A stretch of DNA of 64,000 nt, taken from assembly GCA_934573935.1 (NCBI GenBank), contig CAKTMO010000003.1, forward strand, positions 1 through 64,000. Reading direction: 5' to 3'. This document shows positions 7,835-15,248 of the stretch, piece by piece. Within the stretch, counting starts at the first letter, position 1. Every line of letters starts with the position of its first letter. This stretch comes from an uncultured Oscillospiraceae bacterium. GTDB lineage: Bacteria > Bacillota > Clostridia > Oscillospirales > Oscillospiraceae. A model generated the notes under the pieces. It ran no database searches and was not told the DNA's origin. It saw only the letters and a list, made by a program, of their open reading frames with translations. The position numbers were made by a program, and so were the translations under genes.

Positions 7835-7878
7835 AGTGGATGCTTCCTCTCCCGTTCAAGGCCGCGGCGGGCCCTCTG

Positions 7879-8442
7879 TTAAAAAGTTTTGTCCGGATTA
7901 TTGCGTACCTGCGTGGCCTGCGCGCAGAAGATGAATGTCAGATTCTGATCTTGGGCAGTATTTCCTGTTTCCCGCGGGAAGTAGAAGGACATGGTCAGAT
8001 TCCGTTGTTCACCGACCTTCAGTTGGTCGTTGGCGGCGGCGATGTTGTTATCTTTGCTCAGCGTTAGCTCAGCGAGGGTGCCGGAATATAGAACAACTCC
8101 GGTAGCATCCTGAATAGTGACCTGCAGCACCTTGGCCAGACCACCTTTCACATCCTTAAAATACAGCCGATAGTACACCGCTTCGGTGCTCTCGTTTTTA
8201 ATAAAGAACTCCTTATTCACGGTCATGCCCGGCTCAAAGAGAAATTCAGTTTTATTGATGATGGCATTTCCGTTATTGAGGTTGATCTTGACCTCGCCGG
8301 TCTTGAAGTAATTGTCCTTTATCTCCACGGAGTAATACACCAGCGCGTAGGTGGTGACCACCAGGCACAGCGCCAGCAGGATCACCGCCAGCACGCCACC
8401 GGTCAGCCGTTTGCGGGTGCTGGGATTGGGATTCTTGTTCAT
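7879..8442 (-). CDS. TasA/camelysin-like surface protein
   Basis: This 187-residue protein has a short basic N-terminus and one membrane/signal segment at about residues 13-35. An all-beta extracellular domain follows, with motifs such as FEPGMTVNKEFFIKNEST that resemble TasA/camelysin-type (CalY) proteins. In that family an EPG-turn followed by a paired-strand region is usual. Members form fibres on the cell surface after SipW cleavage. The gene overlaps the upstream anchored protein gene by four bases and lies just before the signal peptidase gene. Coding composition is AT-richer than average for the window. The family call rests on the fold-like pattern and context. Confidence 0.65.
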   Translation of the reverse strand: MNKNPNPSTRKRLTGGVLAVILLALCLVVTTYALVYYSVEIKDNYFKTGEVKINLNNGNAIINKTEFLFEPGMTVNKEFFIKNESTEAVYYRLYFKDVKGGLAKVLQVTIQDATGVVLYSGTLAELTLSKDNNIAAANDQLKVGEQRNLTMSFYFPRETGNTAQDQNLTFIFCAQATQVRNNPDKTF

Positions 8443-9233
8443 CGGCCACCCTCCTTACGGCGGCGCAGTACCACCACTGCGCCGAGTCCGGCGGCCGCGC
8501 ACACGGCCAGCCCACCCCACAGCAGGGGGGAGAAGCTGTCGCCGGTCTTGGGGCCGTTGATGAGCTGTCCGTCGTCACCGTTGCTGCCGCCGTTACCGCT
8601 GTCGGGATGGCGGTGGCCGGTGCCCTCCACCCACCAGCGGAAGTCGGCCATCAGCTCTTTGTTCATATAGTCGTTGCCCACGCTGGTGTCCAGATAGACG
8701 TTCAGCGTATAGTCCAGATAGTCGCCGGACAGGGCCGTGTCCACCGATTGGGGCATGTCCCGCATCAGACCGTCATACACCACCGTGCCGTCCACGCTGA
8801 CGCGGATCATCAGCACCTCGGCCAGCTTCTGATACTTCGTGTCAGACTGCACCGCGGCGTTGAAATGGACAGTCACCGTGCCGGTGTGATAGACGCGGAC
8901 GCGGTAATACTGGGCGATGCTGTCGCCGGGGAACATGTTGCCAGCGTGGAAGGCCTCGCCATAGCTGGGCACGCGCTTGTCGATCTGGATGTCGCTGGCC
9001 TTGCCGGGGATATCGTTGGCGGAGGCCGACAGCGGCGTCAGCGCTGCGCGCTGGGGCGCGGTCTGGGTAAAGGCCGTGGTCTGGGCGGTGATCCGGTTGC
9101 CGGACACCTGAGCCGACGGGACGGAGCGGTAATGCCGCCATAAGACGCATAGGGCCGCAAGGCTCAGCGCCAGCAGGATCGCCAGCACGACGATCACACG
9201 TTTTATCGTGCTGCTATTGCCGGAACGACGCAC
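8439..9233 (-). CDS. Surface protein with sortase-like PKTGD anchor, first gene of SipW operon
   Basis: The 264-residue protein has an N-terminal membrane segment (about residues 12-32) and a secreted beta-rich domain with PGDSIAQYYRVRVYH and a VYLDTSVGNDYMNKELMADF block. Its C-terminus has GPKTGD, a hydrophobic stretch and an RRRKEGGR tail. That is a sortase-type cell-wall anchor in which the usual Leu of LPKTG is Gly. I chose the GTG at 9233 because AGGAGG lies eight bases upstream, while ATGs further out have no ribosome site. Together with the two following genes it looks like a fibre with a wall-linked base and its own peptidase. Confidence 0.65.
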   Translation of the reverse strand: MRRSGNSSTIKRVIVVLAILLALSLAALCVLWRHYRSVPSAQVSGNRITAQTTAFTQTAPQRAALTPLSASANDIPGKASDIQIDKRVPSYGEAFHAGNMFPGDSIAQYYRVRVYHTGTVTVHFNAAVQSDTKYQKLAEVLMIRVSVDGTVVYDGLMRDMPQSVDTALSGDYLDYTLNVYLDTSVGNDYMNKELMADFRWWVEGTGHRHPDSGNGGSNGDDGQLINGPKTGDSFSPLLWGGLAVCAAAGLGAVVVLRRRKEGGR

Positions 9234-9395
9234 CTGCAACACCTCCTGTTTCGTGTAGTTGCGGACGGGTGAGACCACGCGCCGCAACAGCGCCCTCCGG
9301 TATGGCGGCGCTGTTGAACGTTTTTTCGCCTGTTGGCAGGGAAAACTGCGGGTGTACGCCTTATATTTCGTGCACACCCCATAAAAACCAGCTAA

Positions 9396-9424
9396 ATTTT
9401 ACCACAGGCCGACAGGAATTGCAA
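9396..9424 (-). promoter_or_regulatory. Promoter of the SipW surface operon
   Basis: On the minus strand TTGCAA (9424-9419) and TAAAAT (9401-9396) are 17 bases apart. The leader of about 160 bases contains hairpins (about 9349-9379, and a 10-bp one near 9285-9316) that fit no riboswitch class I know. Confidence 0.65.
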
Positions 9425-9562
9425 GTGTTTCCTTGTGGGTTCTGTCAATTTTACAGAGAATTTGCCCCCGTTTGCCCTGGAACCCCCTGCGGAGCCGCCC
9501 GCGGGAGGGGAAGACCCTCCGGCAGCGCCGCGGCGGTTTTTCACGCTTTGCCCTTCCGCGCA

Positions 9563-9592
9563 GAAAAAACGGCCCCGAAGGGCCGTTTTTTC
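9563..9592 (-). terminator. Terminator at the end of the phage lysis cassette
   Basis: An inverted repeat with GAAAAAACGGCCC on one side and GGGCCGTTTTTTC on the other overlaps the stop codon of the endolysin gene. It is flanked by A and T runs and can act in both directions. Confidence 0.8.
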
Positions 9593-10277
9593 AAATCACA
9601 TATGCCTCCGGAAAACCGGCGGCTTTCAGTTTTTCGCAGTAGTCCTCGGCGTTGCGGCGGAAGCGGAAGGCCCCCACCTGCACGCGGTACAGCGGCGCGT
9701 CCGCCTCCGGCTGCTGCGGCGTCTCCTCCGCCGCCTGGGGCGGCACGTAGGGCAGATCGAAATACGCGCACACCGCGCGGCAGGTCTCCTCGGCGATCTC
9801 GGGCATGCTGTCGATGAGCCACTGGGCCTCCTGGGGGTTGTCGTGAAAGCCGAATTCCGGCAGCACGGCGGGCATGGTGGGCACCCGCAGCTCGTACAGG
9901 CCCACGCTTTCCACCAGCCGCTCGGAGGTGCCGGGGGACAGGGGGGCGATGCGCTGCTGGATCAGTCCGCCGATGCGGCGGCTCTGCTCGCTGGGATAGC
10001 AGTGGACCCGCGTGCCCGCCACCTTGCCGTTGAAGCCGTTGGTGTGCAGGGCGATGTGCAGGTCGGCGGGCCAGGCGTTGGACGCCCTGACCCGATCGTA
10101 CATGTTGCCGTACTGGGCGTTGATGACCTCACAGCCGCAGCGCTTCAGCGCGGCCTCCAGATAGTCGGCGCAGCGGGCCATCTGCTCCTTTTCATTGGTG
10201 GGCCTGCCGTTCCACAGGGCCGTGGGGGCGTAGGTGTTGCCGGCGCGGTCCTCCGGACTGAGAAAGATCCTCGGCAT
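9591..10277 (-). CDS. Phage-type N-acetylmuramoyl-L-alanine amidase with SPOR domain
   Basis: The 228-residue protein combines an Amidase_3-type domain with a C-terminal SPOR domain (YRVQVGAFRFRRNAEDYCEKL), which binds peptidoglycan with bare glycans. Visible active-site parts are the Glu in TNEKEQ, the His in LHIALHTNGFNG and the Glu in LPEFGFHDN. The first zinc His, normally in a DPGHGG-like loop, is replaced by LSPEDRAGN, as in a subgroup of phage amidases that start LSPS. It should cut the amide between muramic acid and the peptide. The ATG at 10277 has GGAGG seven bases upstream and follows the holin stop directly. It is the lysis enzyme of the cassette. Confidence 0.8.
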   Translation of the reverse strand: MPRIFLSPEDRAGNTYAPTALWNGRPTNEKEQMARCADYLEAALKRCGCEVINAQYGNMYDRVRASNAWPADLHIALHTNGFNGKVAGTRVHCYPSEQSRRIGGLIQQRIAPLSPGTSERLVESVGLYELRVPTMPAVLPEFGFHDNPQEAQWLIDSMPEIAEETCRAVCAYFDLPYVPPQAAEETPQQPEADAPLYRVQVGAFRFRRNAEDYCEKLKAAGFPEAYVI

Positions 10278-10279
10278 GC

Positions 10280-10486
10280 TCATTCCTCCAGCTCCGGCAG
10301 GCCGCCCAGCGAGGTCAGCAGGCTCAGAATACCCGCCAGCACGGCGGAGCTGACCACCGCCAGCCAGTTCACCTCGCACAGCACGGCGGTGGCGCCGATG
10401 GTGGCGGCCGCCGTTTGGGCCATGGTCTTCAGCGCGCGGACGCCCGCCGCGCGGAACCAGATCTTCCAATTGGTCTTTTCTTTCAT
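10280..10486 (-). CDS. Phage holin (r1t-type-like)
   Basis: This 68-residue protein has a basic N-terminus (MKEKTNWKIWFRAAG), two membrane segments at about residues 19-38 and 42-58, and an acidic end (PELEE). Size, topology and position directly before an amidase gene fit a small holin that would pierce the membrane and release the endolysin. The start has AGGAGG upstream. Its TGA almost touches the endolysin start. Confidence 0.75.
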   Translation of the reverse strand: MKEKTNWKIWFRAAGVRALKTMAQTAAATIGATAVLCEVNWLAVVSSAVLAGILSLLTSLGGLPELEE

Positions 10487-10521
10487 ATTACTTTCCTCCT
10501 TTTTCCTGTGTCTGTTCCATT

Positions 10522-10761
10522 CTATGCGTGTCCCTCCAGATCCGCGATGCGGTGGTTGGCCACCTTCATGCGCTCGTCCATCAGGGCCACAGTCTCCTCC
10601 AGCGCATAGGTGCGCTCCACCAGATTGTTGTGCTTGCTGACCTTCGCCTCCAGCTGCTCCAGCCGGTAGGCGATCAGAGCCGTGCTCTTCCGGCTGGCGA
10701 AATAGCTGCCCGCCAGCGTGCCCACAAGGCCCAGGGCCGCCACGATGATGGCCTCCGTCAT
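10522..10761 (-). CDS. Small phage protein, XhlA-like membrane/coiled-coil
   Basis: The 79-residue protein has one N-terminal membrane segment (residues 3-20) followed by a helical coiled coil (YRLEQLEAKVSKHNNLVERT). This layout is seen in XhlA-like and related phage lysis accessory proteins, though the order of the two parts differs from Bacillus XhlA. It overlaps the preceding gene by four bases (ATGA) and precedes the holin, which supports a lysis role. Confidence 0.6.
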   Translation of the reverse strand: MTEAIIVAALGLVGTLAGSYFASRKSTALIAYRLEQLEAKVSKHNNLVERTYALEETVALMDERMKVANHRIADLEGHA

Positions 10762-11324
10762 GTCGTCACCGTGATGCTGCCGGAATAGCCGCGGGAGGTG
10801 TAGTCGTAGCTTAGCTGGATCACCATGCCGCTGGTGGGGACGAGGCGGTACGTGGCGCTTTGATAGGTGGAGCTGGGCGCACCCGCGCCCACCCTGGCCT
10901 TGACCGAGCCGTCCACCGTGATGGCCCCCGACAATCCGGAGCTGGAGTGGATGTACAGCGGGATGCGTGTGCCCGACACCACGGTGTGGGAGCCTGCAAC
11001 GGTGTAGCCGTCGGCGCTGGCGGCCACCTCGCCGTTATACGTGCCGGTGCCCCGTATGCGGTAGGTCACGTAGGTCACATACGTCAGCGTGGCGGTATAT
11101 GTCTTCTTCGTGGTCACCGCCACGGAGGCCGTGGCGCTCTGGCTGCCCTTGACAGCCTTGATGGTATACGTGCCCTTTTTCCGCACCTTGAACGTCCACT
11201 TGCCGCTGACCTCGGCGGCGGAATAGACCTTGCCACCCAGGGTGGCCGTCACGGTGGAGCCGGTGGGGGCGGTGATCACGATGGTGCCCGCGTAAGGCGC
11301 GGGCGGCGTCATGTTGAAAATCAT
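10758..11324 (-). CDS. Phage minor structural protein with Ig-like/PEGA-like repeats
   Basis: The 188-residue protein is Thr-, Ser- and Gly-rich and all beta. Its N-terminal part (PYAGTIVITAPTGSTVTATL, then GKWTFKVRKKGTYTIKAVKG) looks like an immunoglobulin- or PEGA-like unit of the kind added to phage tail and baseplate proteins. It sits between the collagen-like fibre gene and the lysis genes, four bases after the former. A structural or receptor-binding role in a tail is the best guess. No catalytic motif is visible. Confidence 0.55.
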   Translation of the reverse strand: MIFNMTPPAPYAGTIVITAPTGSTVTATLGGKVYSAAEVSGKWTFKVRKKGTYTIKAVKGSQSATASVAVTTKKTYTATLTYVTYVTYRIRGTGTYNGEVAASADGYTVAGSHTVVSGTRIPLYIHSSSGLSGAITVDGSVKARVGAGAPSSTYQSATYRLVPTSGMVIQLSYDYTSRGYSGSITVTT

Positions 11325-11328
11325 CCCG

Positions 11329-12609
11329 TCACCCCACCATCAGCACATTGGCCGTCAGATCCGCCGTGGGCACGTCCTCGCAGGTGAAGGTCAGCGTCCC
11401 CGCCCCCTGGGCGGAGCACCGCACCTGAGCCTCGCCGTAGGCGACGAAGCTCTCCGCCGCGGCCACGACGATGCACAGCGCCGACGCCGTCACCCCCGCC
11501 GCGTTGACGGTCTGGGTCTTTGTCGTGGCGTTCCAGCCGCTGGCGGGCAGGTTCACCGCCAGAGCTGTGGGCTTGTCCGCCTTGTTGCCCACCTGCGCCA
11601 GCGCCGCGTTGAACGCCGCCTCCGTACCGGAGTAGCCCCCGTCCTGTGCGGACTGATAGGCGCTCTTGCCGTCCACGCCCTTGGCACCGTCCTTACCGTT
11701 CCAGATCTGTGTCATGGAGGTCGAGGTCAAGGGGCCCATCGGCCCGCTGGCCGGGTATGTGGTTTTGGTGACTTTCAGCTGAACGCCGCCGTTGGGATGC
11801 TCTTCCGTGGCGGCAAGGTCGCTCACCTCCGCGTCAACGCTGCTGCCTGGGGCACCCGTGTCGCCTTTTGCACCGGCTGCGCCGTCCGCACCGTCGGACA
11901 CGGTGCAGAAATGGTCTCCCTTGGCGTCTGTGATGCAGATGCTTTGCTTGGCGGGCTTCCCAGGCGCCACCGCCACCGGCAGGATGCTCACCGTAGGACT
12001 GAAACCGTCCGCGCCGGTGTCGCCCTTGGCCCCCTGCTCACCCTGCGGGCCCTGCGGGCCCGTGTCGCCTTTCGGGCCCTTCAGCGCCGACAACTGCTCG
12101 GCGGTGAAATCGGCATAGGTGAAGGGATCGCCCTGCTGGCCGCGGTCGCCCTTGTCGCCTTTTTCGCCCTGTTCGCCTTTGGGGCCGTCGAACCGGCCGC
12201 TCTCCTTGGCCTCCGCCAGTACCTGCTGCAGCAGGGCGGCGAAAAAGGGCGCGGTGGGGTCGGCGGCGGGATCGCCGGAGGGATCGGCCCCGGGGCGGAT
12301 CACTCCGCAGTCGGCGTACACCGTGGGGATGACCACCGTGCCGTCGCTGTTGGCGCCGTACACCCCCAGCAGCAGCGGCTCGCCTGCCGTGGCCAGGCAC
12401 TCGCGGGGGATGGTGCAGACCTGACCGTCCCAGTCGGCGCTGTCACGGCTGACGCCGCCGCAGCGGAACACGGCGATCTTCGTCAGCCCCTCCCACGCCG
12501 TGCCGGTGAAGGTAAAGCGCGCCGTGGCGCCCACCATGCCCGCCGTCAGCGGCGTCAGCGCGGTCACATGGGCGTCCGTGCCGTCCACGGTGATGTGAAT
12601 GTTGTCCAT
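11329..12609 (-). CDS. Collagen-like phage tail fibre protein
   Basis: The 426-residue protein has a beta-rich N-terminal domain of about 140 residues like those that attach fibres to a baseplate. Gly-X-Y collagen-like tracts follow (GPKGEQGEKGDKGDRG, then GPKGDTGPQGPQGEQG, and a later GAKGDTG). Next comes a region ending in KGVDGKSAYQSAQDGGY, a phrase frequent in clostridial tail fibres, and a C-terminal beta domain of about 90 residues. The collagen tracts would form a trimeric stalk. It is the first gene of the minus-strand five-gene cassette, with AGGAGG upstream of its ATG. No tail-tape, sheath, portal or capsid gene accompanies it. Confidence 0.75.
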   Translation of the reverse strand: MDNIHITVDGTDAHVTALTPLTAGMVGATARFTFTGTAWEGLTKIAVFRCGGVSRDSADWDGQVCTIPRECLATAGEPLLLGVYGANSDGTVVIPTVYADCGVIRPGADPSGDPAADPTAPFFAALLQQVLAEAKESGRFDGPKGEQGEKGDKGDRGQQGDPFTYADFTAEQLSALKGPKGDTGPQGPQGEQGAKGDTGADGFSPTVSILPVAVAPGKPAKQSICITDAKGDHFCTVSDGADGAAGAKGDTGAPGSSVDAEVSDLAATEEHPNGGVQLKVTKTTYPASGPMGPLTSTSMTQIWNGKDGAKGVDGKSAYQSAQDGGYSGTEAAFNAALAQVGNKADKPTALAVNLPASGWNATTKTQTVNAAGVTASALCIVVAAAESFVAYGEAQVRCSAQGAGTLTFTCEDVPTADLTANVLMVG

Positions 12610-12719
12610 GTCGTGTGTCCTCCTTTATCGTGATGGGAAGCGGAAACGCATCCGCTTCTTATCCGTGCGGCCGCGGGAAAACGCGGTTGTCCGCCGTGGG
12701 GCAACCGCGGCGAAAATCC

Positions 12720-12748
12720 TTGCCACTGCCGCGGCGGCGTGGTATACT
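12720..12748 (+). promoter_or_regulatory. Promoter of the Nudix hydrolase gene
   Basis: TTGCCA at 12720-12725 and TATACT at 12743-12748 are spaced by 17 bases. Confidence 0.7.
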
Positions 12749-12782
12749 GGACGAAAGAATGTGTCGCGGGAGGGACAGTGCC

Positions 12783-13316
12783 ATGGACATGACCGAAAAA
12801 ACACTCAGCAGCGAACGGATCTATGACGGGGCCATCATCCACGTCCGGCGGGATCGGGTGCTGCTGCCCAATGGCCGCACCTCCGTGCGGGAGGTGGTGG
12901 AGCATCCTGGCGGCGTGGGCATCCTGGCGGTGGACGGAGACGGCATGGTGCTGCTGGTGCGGCAGTACCGCTACGCCTTTGGCCGCACGCTGCTGGAGAT
13001 CCCCGCCGGAAAGCGGGAGCCGGGGGAGGAGCCTCTGGTCACCGCCCGCCGTGAGCTGCGGGAGGAGACCGGCGTCACCGCCGATTCCTGGACGCCACTG
13101 GGCCAGCTGATCGCCTCCCCCGGCTGCTATGACGAGACACTGTACCTCTATCTGGCCCAGGGCCTCCACAGCGGCGACACCGACCCCGACGAGGACGAAT
13201 TCCTGTCGGTGGAGCGCATGCCCATGGCGGAGCTGACCCGCCGCTGTCTGGCCGACGAGATCACCGATGCCAAGACCGTCTGCGCCGTGCTGAAGGCCCG
13301 CGCCCTGGGCATCTGA
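12783..13316 (+). CDS. Nudix hydrolase, ADP-ribose pyrophosphatase type
   Basis: The 177-residue protein carries a complete Nudix box, GKREPGEEPLVTARRELREE followed by TGV, which binds the divalent metals and the diphosphate. Ahead of it are the VLLVRQYRYAFGRTLLEIPAG features of ADP-ribose pyrophosphatases. It would split ADP-ribose or a related nucleotide sugar into AMP and ribose 5-phosphate. The start at ATG 12783 has GGGAGGG upstream and follows a good promoter. It is divergent from the phage cassette. Confidence 0.88.
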   Translation: MDMTEKTLSSERIYDGAIIHVRRDRVLLPNGRTSVREVVEHPGGVGILAVDGDGMVLLVRQYRYAFGRTLLEIPAGKREPGEEPLVTARRELREETGVTADSWTPLGQLIASPGCYDETLYLYLAQGLHSGDTDPDEDEFLSVERMPMAELTRRCLADEITDAKTVCAVLKARALGI

Positions 13317-13387
13317 CGAAAAAGCCTTGCCTTTTCCCGCCGTTTGCGGTAGGATAGAGATACGAAACCAAGAGAGGAAGACAGAGT

Positions 13388-13654
13388 ATGAAGAAATTAG
13401 ACAGCCGGACGCTGATCGAACTGATCCTGCTGGCGGTGGCCGTGGTGTTCTGGGTGCTGCGCAAGATGAACGTGGTGTACATCCCCGGTCTGGCCCCCAT
13501 CGCGCTGGCCATCGGCATGGGCCTGCTGGGCATGGGCTACATCGCCCAGAAGCAGAAATCCCGCAAGCTGGCGGGCGTGCTGCTGCTGGCCTTCGCCCTG
13601 CTGCAGATCATCGTGGGCCTGATGGAGATCCGCGAGCTGGTCAGCGCCGGATAA
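13388..13654 (+). CDS. Small membrane protein of unknown function
   Basis: The 88-residue product has three hydrophobic segments (about residues 10-24, 32-51 and 60-78) separated by short basic loops (RKMN, QKQKSRK). I do not recognise a family. It has its own GAGAGGAAG ribosome site and a strong terminator just downstream, so it is probably a real short transcription unit or the tail of the Nudix operon. Confidence 0.6.
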   Translation: MKKLDSRTLIELILLAVAVVFWVLRKMNVVYIPGLAPIALAIGMGLLGMGYIAQKQKSRKLAGVLLLAFALLQIIVGLMEIRELVSAG

Positions 13655-13670
13655 CCAGGCGAAACCAAAA

Positions 13671-13697
13671 AAACCGTCCCCCACGGGGGACGGTTTT
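13671..13697 (+). terminator. Intrinsic terminator
   Basis: The stem AAACCGTCCCC pairs with GGGGACGGTTT and is followed by TTTTTT, directly after the small membrane protein gene. Confidence 0.85.
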
Positions 13698-13802
13698 TTT
13701 ATGGTACTCTCTGAAATTTTTTCATGCCCTGCATGAATTTCATGCGCTTTACTTTTTACTGTTGGAGGGCTATCATGAGGGCAGGGAGGGGGAGATGCCC
13801 CC

Positions 13803-14855
13803 TCAGACGTTCTTTCTCTTATGCAGAAGCGCGGCGCTGCCGGTGACGGACAGCAGGCTCAGGCCCACGTACAGGGCGACGCCGCCGTCAAAGGTCTTGG
13901 CAGAGGAGACGGTGGGCTTGGCCGCCTGCACCGGAGCGGTGACGGCGGGGTAGCGGCGGGTGTGAGAGGTATCGCGGGGCGTCTCGTTGACGCAGACGGC
14001 GGTGATGTTGAATGTGCAGTTACTCTCGTCAACGCTCCATTTATCATCATCGTCGAGCGGGGGGATTTCAGGCTCCGGATCGGCGTACACCGCGATGCCG
14101 TCATCGAGGGACATAATATCAGGTCTGCCCGAGTTCCAGAGCAGCACCACTTGGCCGCTGAAGTCCTCCAGCGAATGGGTCTTCTCCACGGCGACATCGT
14201 ACTGCGCCACGAAGTCCTTGGCGGCGGAATTTGTCAGGGTCAAATGGTATTCGTACCGGTGGTGCGTCTCATTCCGGACTATGCTTCCGCTCACCTGATC
14301 GAAAGAGGTCAGAGAGAAAGCCTTGGTGACATGGCTGCCGTCCTTGCAGCTGACGCTGACGGTGATGTCCTTCAGATCCTCCAGAGCGGGCATGGGAAAC
14401 GCATGGACAAAGGCGTAGATACCCTGGCCGCTGCCATACATCCACTTTTCGTTATACTCCAGCCAGATGAAAGAATCCGAAGGTGCGGCATAGCGGCCTC
14501 CGGTGTCCTGATTGAATTGTGCCATAATGGCGCTGAGGTTCAGAGAAATACGACAGTACCATACTTCTTCATCTTCATCCCAGAAGACATCATTATCGGA
14601 AGGGTTGGAATCGTACCAGCCGTCCCGCAGTTTGTAATCTCTTCCTGCGGAATTATCTGCAGTGTAAATTTTCAGGTCTGTGTCATTCAGCAGACTGTGC
14701 ACCTGCTCAGGGGTGGGTGCAGCGGGCTTCTGGTTGGATATTGGTGTGGTATCGCTGGGATCAGACGGTGTGACATCCGTTGCCCACACAGTAACGGTCA
14801 GCAGGCTGATGGCTGCCATCAGGCCCAGCAAGAGAGTGATGATCCTTGTTTTCAT
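13803..14855 (-). CDS. Secreted surface protein with TFDGG-type C-terminal anchor
   Basis: The 350-residue protein has a signal peptide (MKTRIITLLLGLMAAISLL, cleavage near VWA-TD) and then a Pro/Thr-rich linker. A roughly 230-residue region rich in aromatic and acidic residues follows that I do not recognise. The C-terminus has RRYPA, then SSAKTFDGGVALYVGLSLLS and a basic HKRKNV tail. This end closely matches that of the protein at 59272-61362, so the two share an anchor or sorting signal that is not an LPXTG motif. The ATG has GCGAGG upstream. The gene is monocistronic and AT-richer than its neighbours. Confidence 0.65.
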   Translation of the reverse strand: MKTRIITLLLGLMAAISLLTVTVWATDVTPSDPSDTTPISNQKPAAPTPEQVHSLLNDTDLKIYTADNSAGRDYKLRDGWYDSNPSDNDVFWDEDEEVWYCRISLNLSAIMAQFNQDTGGRYAAPSDSFIWLEYNEKWMYGSGQGIYAFVHAFPMPALEDLKDITVSVSCKDGSHVTKAFSLTSFDQVSGSIVRNETHHRYEYHLTLTNSAAKDFVAQYDVAVEKTHSLEDFSGQVVLLWNSGRPDIMSLDDGIAVYADPEPEIPPLDDDDKWSVDESNCTFNITAVCVNETPRDTSHTRRYPAVTAPVQAAKPTVSSAKTFDGGVALYVGLSLLSVTGSAALLHKRKNV

Positions 14856-14992
14856 AAAAAACCTCGCTTTCCTTGTTGCCTCGCTCAAATTCCTGTGATG
14901 CGCCGCGGGGGGCTTTTCGCCGGTGAGGAATACCCCTTGCTTTTTACACCGTAAAAAGCAGCCTGCCCCATGGGGCAGCATCCTGTCCTTTT

Positions 14993-15021
14993 ATTGTACG
15001 GGAATTCGCGGCGGATTGCAA
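14993..15021 (-). promoter_or_regulatory. Promoter of the anchored surface protein gene
   Basis: On the minus strand TTGCAA (15021-15016) and TACAAT (14998-14993) are 17 bases apart. It shares the TTGCAA -35 box with the SipW operon promoter. The leader of about 135 bases contains two hairpins: CTGCCCCATGGGGCAG, and one with TGCTTTTTAC/GTAAAAAGCA arms. Confidence 0.65.
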
Positions 15022-15171
15022 GAACGCCCTGCTGCCGGAAATGTACAAATATCACCCTGCCTTTTAGGCAGAATGATGGTATATGTGCCAAGTGAGCGTC
15101 CCGCGGCCGCCTGCACAGGGGGTATTTCTCCGGTTTCGTATACAAAAACCCGTTTTCTTCCCGATTTCATC

Positions 15172-15200
15172 TTGCGCGGCGGCAAAAAAGACGGTATAAT
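15172..15200 (+). promoter_or_regulatory. Promoter of the DUF512-der-plsY operon
   Basis: TTGCGC at 15172-15177 and TATAAT at 15195-15200 are spaced by 17 bases, about 50 bases before the first start codon. Confidence 0.7.
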
Positions 15201-15248
15201 AGTATGGTTATCATGCACTCGTATGCGTATTGGTAAGGAGAGCCGTCT

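Noticed and set aside
9234-9395. Cyclic di-GMP riboswitch before the SipW operon
   Set aside because: The leader has hairpins but not the conserved core of the GEMM classes.
9563-12609. A complete prophage or tailocin
   Set aside because: Only fibre, Ig-like and lysis genes are present. No capsid, terminase, sheath, tape measure or integrase gene lies on either side.
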